In this document: piece by piece, positions 16,250 to 24,723 of the stretch
How positions within the stretch are numbered: the stretch's first letter is position 1
How the letters are laid out: each line of letters opens with the position of its first letter
Origin: Roseateles hydrophilus
GTDB taxonomy: Bacteria; Pseudomonadota; Gammaproteobacteria; Burkholderiales; Burkholderiaceae_C
Reading direction: 5' to 3'
Assembly: GCF_026712245.1 (NCBI RefSeq)
Contig: NZ_JAPPUY010000002.1
Location: 124,001-188,000 of the forward strand
Length of the DNA: 64,000 nt
Position numbers and translations under genes: made by a program
The notes under the pieces: generated by a model
Told to the model about the DNA's origin: nothing
Seen by the model: only the letters and a program-made list of their open reading frames with translations
The model's database searches: none

Positions 16250-17146
16250 TCAGGCGCGTGCCGCGTTGGCGGCGATGCCGGCCGCCAGCGCCGGCCACAG
16301 CGGTTCGGGCAGGTCGTGGCCCCAGCCGGCAATGATGTCCAGCTGCGCACCGGCGATGCGCCGGGCCAGGTCGTGCGCGGCGGCCACCGGGATCAGCGGG
16401 TCATGCTTGCCATGCTGGATGAGCGTGGGCGTGGCGATGCGTCCCAGCCGGGCGGCGCGGTGACGGTCGGCCGCGATGGCCACCAGCTGGCGCACCACCG
16501 CCTGCGGCCGGAACGAGCGGCGCACGCTGTGCGCGATGCGCTCGCGCAGCGCCTGCGGCTCGGTCGGGTAGCCGGGGCTGCCGATCAGCCGGTACAGCGC
16601 GACGAAGTGATCCAGCACATGCTCAAGGCGCTGCTCCGGCGTGGCCGCAGGGCGCGGGCGTGACAGCAGCGCCCGGCGCACGCGCAGGCTCTCGGTGGGC
16701 AGGGCGCGGTCGCCGCTGGTGGTCATCATCAGCGTCAGGCTCTTGAGCCGCTCGCCATGCGAGAAGCCCAGGTGCTGCGCCACCATGCCGCCCATGGAGG
16801 CGCCGCACACATGGGCGCGGGTGATGCCCAGTGCGTCCAGCACGCCGACGGCGTCACGCGCGAGATCGGCCAGCTGGTAGGGCGCCTTGACCGGCAGGTG
16901 CAGCGTGTGCAGCAGCGCGGTCAGCGGCAGGTTGGGCGTGCCCAGCGCGTCGAAGGGCTGGGACAGGCCCACGTCGCGGTTGTCGAAGCGGATGACGCGA
17001 AAGCCGTGGCTCACCAGCGCGTCCACGAAGCCCTCGGGCCAAGCCACGAGCTGCATGCCCAGCCCCATGATGAGCAGCAGCGGCTCGCCGTCCGCCGGGC
17101 CGCGGAGGTCGACTTCGAGCCGGACGCCGTTGGCGCTGACCTGCAT
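16250..17146 (-). CDS. Alpha/beta hydrolase
   Basis: 298 residues without a signal peptide. The oxyanion/strand motif LLIMGLGMQ, the nucleophile elbow GASMGGMVAQ (Ser near 117), the acid segment PTLIQHGKHDPLIP and the final His in GWGHDLPE make a complete Ser-Asp-His triad. It is closest in style to the esterase/lipase or TAP-like hydrolases acting on small esters; RFDNRDVGLSQ is typical of that group. The substrate cannot be deduced. It follows the ClpP-like gene on the same strand with a 13-bp gap, so the two are probably cotranscribed. Confidence 0.88.
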   Translation of the reverse strand: MQVSANGVRLEVDLRGPADGEPLLLIMGLGMQLVAWPEGFVDALVSHGFRVIRFDNRDVGLSQPFDALGTPNLPLTALLHTLHLPVKAPYQLADLARDAVGVLDALGITRAHVCGASMGGMVAQHLGFSHGERLKSLTLMMTTSGDRALPTESLRVRRALLSRPRPAATPEQRLEHVLDHFVALYRLIGSPGYPTEPQALRERIAHSVRRSFRPQAVVRQLVAIAADRHRAARLGRIATPTLIQHGKHDPLIPVAAAHDLARRIAGAQLDIIAGWGHDLPEPLWPALAAGIAANAARA

Positions 17147-17159
17147 CAGTCGGGCGTCG

Positions 17160-17759
17160 TCAGCCCAGGTCGGCCTGGCGCTCGATGACGCGCGACACCA
17201 GGCCGTAGGCGATGGCTTCGTCGGTGCCCATCCAGAAGTCGCGCTCGATGTCCACGCGCACGCGCTCCAGCGGCTGGCCGGTTGCCGTGGCGATGGTGGC
17301 CGCGATGCGCTCGCGGGTGCGGATGATCTCCTTGGCCTGGATGGCGATGTCGCTGGCCTGGCCGCCGGCGCCGCCGGCCGGCTGGTGGATCATGAAGCGC
17401 GTGTTGGGCAGCGCCAGGCGGCGCTCCTTGGGCACGGCCAGGTAGATGTGCGTGCCGGCGCTGGCAACCCAGCCCGTGCCCACCACCGTGACCGGGGCGC
17501 GCACGAAGCGGATCATGTCGTGGATGGCATCGCCGCTCTCCACGTGGCCGCCGGGGCTGGAGATCAGCAGCGTGATGGGCGCGTCGGACTCCTGGCTCAG
17601 CGCCAGCAGGCGGCGGCAGGTGGCGTGGGCCATCTTGTCGTCGATCTCGCCAAAGATCATCACGTAGCGGCCCTTGAAGAGCAGCTGCTCTTCCATCTTC
17701 TCGGGGGCGGCGTCTTTCTTGGCAGCCTTGTCGTCGGCGGCGAGGGTGTGGTGGTGCAT
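17160..17759 (-). CDS. ClpP-like serine peptidase (orphan paralogue)
   Basis: 199 residues from the ATG at 17759, which has AAGGA 5 bases ahead. All three ClpP catalytic residues align: Ser100 in GWVASAGTHI, His125 in RFMIHQP, and Asp170 in VRVDIERD. LISSPGGHVESGDAIHDMI and GGAGGQASDIAIQAKEI are also family-typical. It differs from housekeeping ClpP by a Lys/Asp/Glu-rich head (residues 7-24), a one-residue insertion before the active Ser, and the absence of neighbouring clpX or tig. It is therefore probably a secondary ClpP; its unfoldase partner is unknown. Confidence 0.85.
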   Translation of the reverse strand: MHHHTLAADDKAAKKDAAPEKMEEQLLFKGRYVMIFGEIDDKMAHATCRRLLALSQESDAPITLLISSPGGHVESGDAIHDMIRFVRAPVTVVGTGWVASAGTHIYLAVPKERRLALPNTRFMIHQPAGGAGGQASDIAIQAKEIIRTRERIAATIATATGQPLERVRVDIERDFWMGTDEAIAYGLVSRVIERQADLG

Positions 17760-17819
17760 GGCAGTCCTTGTGTCAGGCCGCAACCATACAGGCTGTTGCG
17801 GCGGGGAAGCGATGTGGGG

Positions 17820-18641
17820 TCAGTCGGTGGCGTGCGGGGTCTTGTAGAACCACCGTCGCGCGCCCTTGGGTTCGAAGTGCTGCCACTGGCCTTCGGGCTG
17901 GGCCAGCCGGTCAGCCAGCGCGTACAGCGCCATCGGGTTGAAGCCCAGGCCGATGTGGCTGGCCTGCACCTCGATGTTCTCGGCCAGCGGCGAGGGCTCC
18001 ATGACGCTGCAGCGCCAGGCGACAACGCCGTCGGTCTTGGAGTAGATGGATGTCGTGGGCACCGGCGGCGCCTCGCGGATGGCGTCCAGCAGCGTCGCGT
18101 CGTGGGCGGTGTGGCCGCTGACCATCTCGAAAAAGCGCCAGGCGTTCGTCGCCCGCGGGTGGCCGGTGAAGGGCGTGCCCAGCGTGACGACGCAGCGGGC
18201 CTGCGCCGGGCATTCCTTGGCCAGCTCGCGCGCATAGATGCCGCCCAGGCTCCAGCCCACCAGGCTGACCTTGCGGTGGTGGCGGCGCTGCAGGTCCTGC
18301 AGCCGGGCCTTGCACTGCTCCAGCACGCCGGTGCGCGGGCCGAAGTTGAAGCCCTGGCCCCAGGGCTGGGTGGCGTAGCCCAGCGCATCCAGCAGCGCGC
18401 GCAGCGGCGCGGTGCTGAGGTCGTTGGCGCCCAGGCCCGGGAACACCAGCACCGGGTGGCCGTCACCGCGCGGCAGCTTGCGCATCCAGGGCAGCGCGGC
18501 CAGCAGCGCGGCGTACTCCCAGGGCGCGCGGCCCTCCAGCATCAGCAGCCAGGCGTTGGGCGCGCGCAGGTCGTCGTGGTCGGCGGTGTCGGGCGTCGAG
18601 GAAGGCCGGCGCGGAATGCGCGGCGGGCGGGAGGCGGGCAT
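17820..18641 (-). CDS. Alpha/beta hydrolase, PGAP1/lipase-like
   Basis: 273 residues, no signal peptide. HPVLVFPGLGANDLS is the oxyanion strand, VSLVGWSLGGIYARELA carries the nucleophile Ser, VTLGTPFTGHPRATN is typical of lipase/PGAP1-type hydrolases, SIYSKTDGVVAW carries the acid and EVQASHIGLGFNP the His. It lies 34 bp downstream of the wax-ester synthase-like gene on the same strand, so a role in neutral-lipid or ester turnover is an attractive inference. The ClpP-like gene follows after 60 bp. Confidence 0.85.
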   Translation of the reverse strand: MPASRPPRIPRRPSSTPDTADHDDLRAPNAWLLMLEGRAPWEYAALLAALPWMRKLPRGDGHPVLVFPGLGANDLSTAPLRALLDALGYATQPWGQGFNFGPRTGVLEQCKARLQDLQRRHHRKVSLVGWSLGGIYARELAKECPAQARCVVTLGTPFTGHPRATNAWRFFEMVSGHTAHDATLLDAIREAPPVPTTSIYSKTDGVVAWRCSVMEPSPLAENIEVQASHIGLGFNPMALYALADRLAQPEGQWQHFEPKGARRWFYKTPHATD

Positions 18642-18675
18642 GCGGAACGGGGAAACGGGCGAAGCCCCCGCATTG

Positions 18676-20304
18676 TCAGCCGGCGGCGGCCTTCTTGCGG
18701 GGCGTGCTTGCCCGGGCGCGCGGTGTCGCCGGGGTGACGCCGGGCTGACGGCGGGCCGGCTTGGCCGGCGCCTTGGCTGCAGGCTTGCGCGCCGTCGTCT
18801 TGCGGGCCGGTTTGTCCTCGGCCGCGGGCAGGGCCTGGAACTCCAGAAAGGCCGTCTCCACGTAGGCGGCCAGTTCGGCGGTCTCGGGGCAGGCGTGGCC
18901 GCAGGCCATCAGGCCCATGTCCAGCGACTGGTCGTAGGTCTGCACCGTCACGTTCAGCGCCAGGCCGTGCACGGCGATGGAGGCCGGGTAGTTGCTCAGC
19001 ATGCGGGCGCCGGCCAGGTACAGCGGCACCTGCGGCCCCGGCACGTTGGAGAGCACGAGGTTGGCCACCACAGGCAGCTTTTCGGCCACGCGGGCGCGGC
19101 CGTAGAGCTGGGCGCCGGCCTGCATCAGCCACGGAATGCCCAGCGCCGGGAAGTCGGTGGGCATGAGCTGCTTGAGCGGCCCCAGCTGCGCCTTGGTGGC
19201 GTGGCTGGAGGCCAGCACATGGGCCAGCCGGTCCGCCGGGCGGGCGAGGTGGGTGCCCAGGCTCATGAGGCTCATGGTGGCCTGGGTGTTGGCGGTGGTG
19301 TCGCCCGCCGCACGCATGGACACCGGCACGGCGGCGATCAGCGGCTTGCGCGGCAGCGGGCCGTGCTTGGTCAGGAAGCGCCGCAGCGCGCCGCCGACGA
19401 TGAACAGCACCGCGTCGTTGAGGCTGGCGCCATGCCGGCGGCGCGTGCGGTTCAGCTCGGCCAGCGGCAGCGACACCGTGGCGAAGGCCCGCGTGTCGGA
19501 CAGGCTGACGTTGAAGCGCGTGCGGGGCGCCGAGCCCAGCTGCGCCAGGTCGGCGCGGCCGCGCAGCAGGGCGGCGGCCTGGCCGGTGGCGTCGGTCAGG
19601 CTGCGGCGCAGCGTGGTCAGCGTCGTGCCGGCCAGCGCGCTGCCGACGGCGCCGGCTGCCATCTGCCCCAGCACGCCGGCCGCGCCGGGCAGCTGGCGCA
19701 CCAGCTTCAGGCTCTGGCTGAACTGCTGGCCGACGGCGGTGCGCAGCAGGCCCAGCTTGCCGGGGGCGTGGCGCTTGCGGCCGCGTGCGGCGAGCGCGCC
19801 GGGCGCGCGTGGTTCGGGGCTGGTGTCGAGCAGCACCTGCGCCAGCGCGACGGCGGCCTGGCCGTCCACCGCCGCATGGTGCAGCTGGGTGTAGAGGCCC
19901 ACGCGCACCTCGCCGTCGTGGCCGGGCTCCAGCCCGGTGAACACATGGAACTTCCACAGCGGGCGGGCCCGGTCCAGCAGCTGCGTGTGCAGCTCGCCGA
20001 CCTGCGCCTCCAGCTCGGCCAGGCCGCTGTGCGCGGGCAGCGCGATCTCGACGACGTGCATGTCCAGATCGGGCTCGGTCTCCACCCAGCCGGGGTTGGA
20101 CAGGCCCAGCGGCATGGGCAGCAACTGGCGGCGCAGTGCGGGCAGCTGAGGCAGGCGGGCGCGCAGGTGGTCGCGCAGGTCCTGGGCGTAGTCGCCGTCG
20201 TAGCCGGCCGGCAGTTCCAGCAGGTGCAGCGCGCCCACGTGCATGGGCATCTGCGGCGTTTCCAGGTGCAGAAAGCTGGCATCAAGGCCGGCGAGCAGTT
20301 GCAT
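18676..20304 (-). CDS. Wax ester synthase/diacylglycerol acyltransferase (WS/DGAT)
   Basis: 542 residues. The catalytic motif HHAAVDG (142-148) matches HHxxxDG, and the C-terminal NVPGPQVPLYLAGARM block is the second WS/DGAT hallmark. The enzyme esterifies acyl-CoA with a fatty alcohol or diacylglycerol to make storage lipid. The start LLAGLDASFLHLETPQMPMHVG is canonical. From about residue 495 the protein carries a Lys/Ala/Pro/Arg-rich tail of some 48 residues (ARKTTARKPAAKAPAK and similar) that resembles histone H1-like or phasin-type tails and is not part of the usual fold. It is followed by a hydrolase gene. Confidence 0.93.
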   Translation of the reverse strand: MQLLAGLDASFLHLETPQMPMHVGALHLLELPAGYDGDYAQDLRDHLRARLPQLPALRRQLLPMPLGLSNPGWVETEPDLDMHVVEIALPAHSGLAELEAQVGELHTQLLDRARPLWKFHVFTGLEPGHDGEVRVGLYTQLHHAAVDGQAAVALAQVLLDTSPEPRAPGALAARGRKRHAPGKLGLLRTAVGQQFSQSLKLVRQLPGAAGVLGQMAAGAVGSALAGTTLTTLRRSLTDATGQAAALLRGRADLAQLGSAPRTRFNVSLSDTRAFATVSLPLAELNRTRRRHGASLNDAVLFIVGGALRRFLTKHGPLPRKPLIAAVPVSMRAAGDTTANTQATMSLMSLGTHLARPADRLAHVLASSHATKAQLGPLKQLMPTDFPALGIPWLMQAGAQLYGRARVAEKLPVVANLVLSNVPGPQVPLYLAGARMLSNYPASIAVHGLALNVTVQTYDQSLDMGLMACGHACPETAELAAYVETAFLEFQALPAAEDKPARKTTARKPAAKAPAKPARRQPGVTPATPRARASTPRKKAAAG

Positions 20305-20333
20305 GAGACCACCCCCTACGGCCTGACGGCCGC

Positions 20334-20395
20334 CCCCTCAAGGGGGCACTGCCGACGGCCCGGCAAAGCCGGTTCCGTGGCAGTCGCTTGAGGGG
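20334..20395. repeat. 62-bp compound palindrome between genes
   Basis: Three nested inverted repeats share one axis: outer CCCCTCAAG (20334-20342) with CTTGAGGGG (20387-20395), middle ACTGCC (20348) with GGCAGT (20379), and inner CCGGC-AAA-GCCGG (20360-20372). The whole can fold into one long hairpin. It fills most of the gap between the PspC gene and the WS/DGAT gene. It is probably a dispersed intergenic repeat, possibly also working as a terminator behind pspC. It is not the same sequence as the repeat pair at 25.7/55.9 kb. Confidence 0.75.
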
Positions 20396-20413
20396 TCGGC
20401 CTGGCGGCCTCCG

Positions 20414-20743
20414 TTATTCCTCCGGTACGAAGATCCAGAGGAGGATGTAGAGCAGGATACCGCTGCCGGCGGCCAGGAACAGCGCGACGAAGATCAGGCG
20501 CCAGATCCACGACTCCACGCCCGTGGCGCGGGCGATGCCGCCGCAGATGCCGCCCAGCCAGCGGTCCATGCGGCTGCGGCGCAGCGCATTCATGGCCTGC
20601 ACGGCCGGCGTGGGGGCGGTGCCGGTGCCGGGCTGGGCGTGGCCGCTCAGCACGCGGGCCTTGGCCTGGGCGAACTCGGCGTCGCTGAGCACGCCACGGG
20701 CGTGCAGGTCAGCCAGCTTGTTGAGTTCGTCGGCGTCGTTCAT
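20414..20743 (-). CDS. SHOCT-PspC domain small membrane protein
   Basis: 109 residues from the ATG at 20743 (AAGGAG upstream). Residues 3-30 form a SHOCT oligomerisation helix pair (ELNKLADLHARGVLSDAEFAQAKARVL). Residues 50-108 form a PspC domain (DRWLGGICGGIARATGVESWIWRLIFV) with a transmembrane helix GSGILLYILLWIFVPEE. PspC proteins take part in the envelope phage-shock response. No pspA/F/B is nearby, so its role here is open. Confidence 0.9.
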   Translation of the reverse strand: MNDADELNKLADLHARGVLSDAEFAQAKARVLSGHAQPGTGTAPTPAVQAMNALRRSRMDRWLGGICGGIARATGVESWIWRLIFVALFLAAGSGILLYILLWIFVPEE

Positions 20744-20845
20744 GGTGGGCTCCTTGGTGTTGATGGGGCGAAGCCTACCGGCTTGCCGCGCACGGGCCAG
20801 CGGCGTGCGACAGGCCGTCGAAACGGCGGCATGCACCCGGCGATT

Positions 20846-22645
20846 TCAGTGGATGGGCGGTGTGGTGGGCGTGATGTCCACGTACTCCCACCAGTTCTGG
20901 ATGAACATCGGCCGGCGGTAGCCGCGCAGCTGCGGCTGCTCGATGTCGAGCAGGAAACGGTGGCCCTTGATCTTGTAGGGCATGTAGGCCACGCCGATGC
21001 TGCGCAGGCGCTGCAGCTTGGCCAGGCGCTCGGGGCCGTCGGGCATGCTGGCGATCTCGTCCACCAGCCGGTCGGCCTCGGGCAGGCTGAAGCGGGCGAT
21101 GTTGTTGCCGCCCGCGTGCGTGCTGGAGAAGCGCGTGGCGGCGCTGTACGCGTCGGGCTGGGCCGACGAGTACGCCACCATCCACATCTGCAGCTTGCCG
21201 GCGCGGGCCGCCTTCAGCTGCTCGGGCCATTTGGCGGTGCGGAACGGGATGCACAGCCCGATGCGGCGCATGTCCTTGTCGAACAGCTCATCGATCTGGC
21301 GCTGGATGCCCTCGGGCGTGGTGCCCATCTCCAGCTTCAGCGGGCCGCCGTCGGGCGCGTCGCGGCAGCCGTCGCCGTCGCGGTCGCGGTAGCCGTAGAG
21401 GTCCAGCAGCGCCTTGGCGCGCGGCGGGTCGAAGTCGCCGTTCTCGCTCTTGAAGGCCGGGTCGTAGCCCAGCGTGTGCGGCGGGAAGTTGCCCTGCGCA
21501 GGAATGGCCTGGCCGCCGCGCACGAGGCGGATCTCGCGTTGCACGTCCATGCCCAGCGCGATGGCGCGGCGCAGCGCGATCTGCTGCGGCGCCAGGCCGC
21601 CGACGACCGGGTCTTCCATGTTGAAGAAGGCCAGGAAGACGTCGGAGCCCAGCGTGCGGTGCAGCTTCATGCCCTGCTTGGCGAGGTTGGGGGCGAGCTG
21701 GTTGTTGGGGGCCGCGATGCCGATGAAGGGCTCAGGCACGCGCTCCAGGAAGTCGTGCTCGCCGCGCACAAAGCTCAGCCAGCGCGGCTGGTCTTCCGTC
21801 AGGATGCTGATCTCCACGCGGTCGATCATGGGGATGCGCCGGCCCTTGAACCTGGTCAGCAAGGCCTGGCCCTCGGCGTCGTCCGGCGCGGGGTTGGCCT
21901 CGTAGACGCGCTCGCGGTAGGCGGGGCTCTTCTCCAGCACGATGAGGCTGCCGCGCCGCCATTGCTTGAGCACGAAGGGGCCGGTGCCCACGGGGCGGGC
22001 CATGGTCTGGTCGCCCGCGGCCTCGATGACCTCGCGGGCCACGGCGCCAAACAGGTCGGCGTTCGCGAGCTCCTGCAGGAAGCGCGGGTTGGGCTTGTCG
22101 AGCTGGAAGCGCAGCGTGTAGCGGTCCAGCTGCTGCAGGCCGGCGATGGGGGCGTCGTAGTCGAAGTCGCGCTTGCTCTTCAGCGCCGCATCGCGGGCGG
22201 CCTTCAGGCCGGTCACGCGCCAGCCTTCCACGGTGCTCCAGGCTGGCGAAGCGACCTTGGGGTCGGCGAAGCGCTTGTAGGTGTAGACGTAGTCGGCTGC
22301 GGTCAGCTCGCGCTTTTTGCCGCCGAAGGCCGGGTCGTCCTGGAAGTAGATGCCGGGCTGCACGCGCGCTGTCCACTGCGTGAAGTCGGCGTTGGAGGTT
22401 GGCAGCTCGGCAGCCGTCAGGGGCTTGAGCTGCACCGGCCGCGCCAGGTAGTCGTAGGTGACCAGCGACTCGAAGATGTGCGGCGTGACGGTGCGCGAGT
22501 ACAGGTCCAGGATCTTGGCGGGGTCGAAGCCCGTCTCGGCCACGCGGAAGGCGTAGCGCAGCGTCTTGGGGCCGGTGGCGGACGGCGGCTCTGCCGCTTG
22601 TGCGCTACCGATCACCAGGCCCAGGGTCAGCAGCAGCGCACGCAT
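20846..22645 (-). CDS. Peptide/oligopeptide ABC transporter substrate-binding protein (family 5), second copy
   Basis: 599 residues with a signal peptide (cleaved near AQA-A, about 18). The whole length matches the SBP_bac_5 fold: LRYAFRVAETGFDPAKI near the start, RELTAADYVYTYKRF, MARPVGTGPFVLKQW, and MQIW-type KLQMWMVAYSSAQPD near the end. Such periplasmic receptors capture di- and oligopeptides or related solutes. It starts 2 bp after the stop of a paralogue, to which it is alignable end to end, so a tandem duplication is evident. The true start is the ATG at 22645; the longer frame upstream overlaps the paralogue. Confidence 0.93.
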   Translation of the reverse strand: MRALLLTLGLVIGSAQAAEPPSATGPKTLRYAFRVAETGFDPAKILDLYSRTVTPHIFESLVTYDYLARPVQLKPLTAAELPTSNADFTQWTARVQPGIYFQDDPAFGGKKRELTAADYVYTYKRFADPKVASPAWSTVEGWRVTGLKAARDAALKSKRDFDYDAPIAGLQQLDRYTLRFQLDKPNPRFLQELANADLFGAVAREVIEAAGDQTMARPVGTGPFVLKQWRRGSLIVLEKSPAYRERVYEANPAPDDAEGQALLTRFKGRRIPMIDRVEISILTEDQPRWLSFVRGEHDFLERVPEPFIGIAAPNNQLAPNLAKQGMKLHRTLGSDVFLAFFNMEDPVVGGLAPQQIALRRAIALGMDVQREIRLVRGGQAIPAQGNFPPHTLGYDPAFKSENGDFDPPRAKALLDLYGYRDRDGDGCRDAPDGGPLKLEMGTTPEGIQRQIDELFDKDMRRIGLCIPFRTAKWPEQLKAARAGKLQMWMVAYSSAQPDAYSAATRFSSTHAGGNNIARFSLPEADRLVDEIASMPDGPERLAKLQRLRSIGVAYMPYKIKGHRFLLDIEQPQLRGYRRPMFIQNWWEYVDITPTTPPIH

Positions 22646-22647
22646 GG

Positions 22648-24462
22648 TCAGCGCCCCGCTGCGGCCTTGGCGGCCGTGTCGATGTCGACGTACTGCCAGA
22701 AGTCGCGCCGGAAGACGTTGCGCTCCGCGCCGATGACCCAGGGCTGGCTCAGGTCGGTCCAGATGCGGTGGCCGCTGATTTTGTAGGGCATGTAGGCCAC
22801 GACGAGCTTGTTGGCCTGGTCCATGACCTGCTGGCGCTCGGGGCCGTTGGGCAGCACGGCCTGCTGTTCGTACAGGCGGTTGAACGCCGGCAGGTCGAAG
22901 CGGCTGTGGTTGGCCTGGCCGCCGTTGGGGCCGTAGGCGATGGCCAGGTGGTAGCCGGCATCGGGCGTGGTGGCCACCCAGGCGAGGTTCCACATCTGCA
23001 GCTTGCCGGCGCGGCTGGCCTTGATGTTCTCCGGGAACTTGCCCTGCTTGAAGCCGATGCGGATGCCGATGGCGCGCATGGCCTTCTCCATCAGCTCGTC
23101 CAGCACGCGGTAGTCGGCCGTGGGCTGGGTGGCGCGCTGCAGGCGCAGCTCGCTGCCGTCGGGGCGCTCGCGCCAGCCGTCGCCGTCCACGTCCTTGAAG
23201 CCGTGCAGGTCCAGCAGCGCCTTGGCCTTGGCGATGTTGTGCTCGCTCATCTCGGTCTTCAGGTCTGGCCGGTAGCCCCAGGTGCCGGGCGGCATCAGGC
23301 CCTGCGCGGGCACCATCTGGCCCTTGCGCGCCAGGCGGATCTCGCGGTCCACGTCATAGGCCAGGCCGATGGCGCGGCGCAGCGCCACCTGGGCCGGCTC
23401 GTAGCCGCCGACGACCGGGTCCTTCATGTTGAAGAAGGTGAAGTTGATGTCCGCCTGCGGGTAGCGGTTCATCTTGATGTTGCGCTTGGCGAGGTTGGGC
23501 GCGAGCTGGCCGTTGGGCGCGGCCACGCTGATGAACTCGGCCGGCAGCTCCTGGAGGAAGTCCGCCTCGTCGTTCAGGAAGGCCAGCCAGCGCGGCTGCG
23601 GCTCCTCGATGATGGCCACCTCCAGCCGGTCGATCATGGGCAGTTTGCGGCCCTTGAGGCGCTCGGCCATGGCCTGCAGGTCGGGGCGGTCGGCGGGGGC
23701 CTGCTCGTTGTAGAACTCGTCGCGGTAGGCCGGGTTCTTCACCAGCACGATGCGGCTGGAGCGCCGCCACTCGTCGCGCTTGAGCATGAAGGCCGCCGTG
23801 CCCACCGGGTGTTCGCCGATGCGGTCGCCATAGGCCTCCACCACCTCGCGCGCCAGCGCCGCCGCCAGCGGGTTGGCCAGGTTGTTGACGAAGCGCGGGT
23901 CGGGCTTGGCGAGCTTGATCTGCCAGGTGTACTTGTCCAGCGCCTTCAGGCCCTCGACGGGCGTGTCGTAGTCGAACGGCGTCTTGTCCTTGAGCGCCTT
24001 CTTGCGCAGCTCGCTCAGGCCCAGCACGCCCGCGCCCTCCAGGATGTAGAGGTTGGGGCTCTTGGTCTGCGGGTCGTAGTGGCGCTTGAGCGAGTAGACG
24101 TAGTCGGCCGCAACCAGCTCGCGCTTCTTGCCCTTGAAGGCCGGGTCGTCATGGAAGAACAGGCCCGGGCGCACCTTGAAGGTGAGGGTCTTGTAGTCGG
24201 CCGACACCTCGGGCAGCTCGCAGCCCGAGGGCTCCAGCTTGAAGGGGCGGGCCAGGTAGGCCCAGCGCACCGGCGCGTCGAACATGCCGGTGATCAGCGT
24301 GTTGGAGTAGGTGTCGGAGACCTTGGCGGGGTCGAAGCTGGTGATGTCGCTGCGGAAGGCATAGCGCAGCACCTTGGGCTCGGCCGGCGCCTGGGCACCC
24401 ACCCGCAGCGGCGCCGCCGCCAGCACACCTGCGGCAAGCGCCGCCAACAAGACGTTTCTCAT
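22648..24462 (-). CDS. Peptide/oligopeptide ABC transporter substrate-binding protein (family 5), first copy
   Basis: 604 residues from the ATG at 24462, which has GGAG 5 bases ahead; a GTG two codons earlier is less well placed. A signal peptide ends near VGA-Q (about 22-24). The SBP_bac_5 features run in the same order as in the downstream paralogue: LRYAFRSDITSFDPAKV, RELVAADYVYSLKRHYDP, HPVGTAAFMLKRDEW, KLQMWNLAWVATTPDAGY. It is divergent from the permease/ATPase operon at 24724-28532, with which it must cooperate. Two receptors for one transporter could widen the range of peptides taken up. Confidence 0.94.
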   Translation of the reverse strand: MRNVLLAALAAGVLAAAPLRVGAQAPAEPKVLRYAFRSDITSFDPAKVSDTYSNTLITGMFDAPVRWAYLARPFKLEPSGCELPEVSADYKTLTFKVRPGLFFHDDPAFKGKKRELVAADYVYSLKRHYDPQTKSPNLYILEGAGVLGLSELRKKALKDKTPFDYDTPVEGLKALDKYTWQIKLAKPDPRFVNNLANPLAAALAREVVEAYGDRIGEHPVGTAAFMLKRDEWRRSSRIVLVKNPAYRDEFYNEQAPADRPDLQAMAERLKGRKLPMIDRLEVAIIEEPQPRWLAFLNDEADFLQELPAEFISVAAPNGQLAPNLAKRNIKMNRYPQADINFTFFNMKDPVVGGYEPAQVALRRAIGLAYDVDREIRLARKGQMVPAQGLMPPGTWGYRPDLKTEMSEHNIAKAKALLDLHGFKDVDGDGWRERPDGSELRLQRATQPTADYRVLDELMEKAMRAIGIRIGFKQGKFPENIKASRAGKLQMWNLAWVATTPDAGYHLAIAYGPNGGQANHSRFDLPAFNRLYEQQAVLPNGPERQQVMDQANKLVVAYMPYKISGHRIWTDLSQPWVIGAERNVFRRDFWQYVDIDTAAKAAAGR

Positions 24463-24662
24463 CCCCACTCCAACGACCTCTTGAGCACGCCCCGGCCCAG
24501 GGCCGGCGGCGCAGTGGGCGCGAGTGTAGGCAATGGGCGGAAGGCTTCGCCTGGGGCGGAGCCCAAGTGCCTGGTTTGCGCATTGACAACGGCAGCGCCC
24601 GATCGCTGGCTAACCCCATCCAGGGGGCTTCAGATGTCGCCTAGACTCCGGGCCCTCGTCCT

Positions 24663-24686
24663 CGAAACCCGCCCCGGCGGGTTTCG
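24663..24686 (+). terminator. Terminator-like hairpin in the leader of the peptide-permease operon
   Basis: A perfect 11-bp inverted repeat (CGAAACCCGCC/GGCGGGTTTCG, 2-nt loop) is followed by TCTTGTTGT. It lies 37 bases before the permease ATG and downstream of a TTGACA hexamer at 24583. That hexamer has only a poor -10 partner (GCTAAC, 20-bp spacing). In this position it can only act on transcripts entering the permease operon, so it would be an attenuator, or a block to transcription coming from the divergent side. Confidence 0.5.
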
Positions 24687-24723
24687 TCTTGTTGTAGGTG
24701 TTGTCTGAAGAAGGGGCCGCCCG

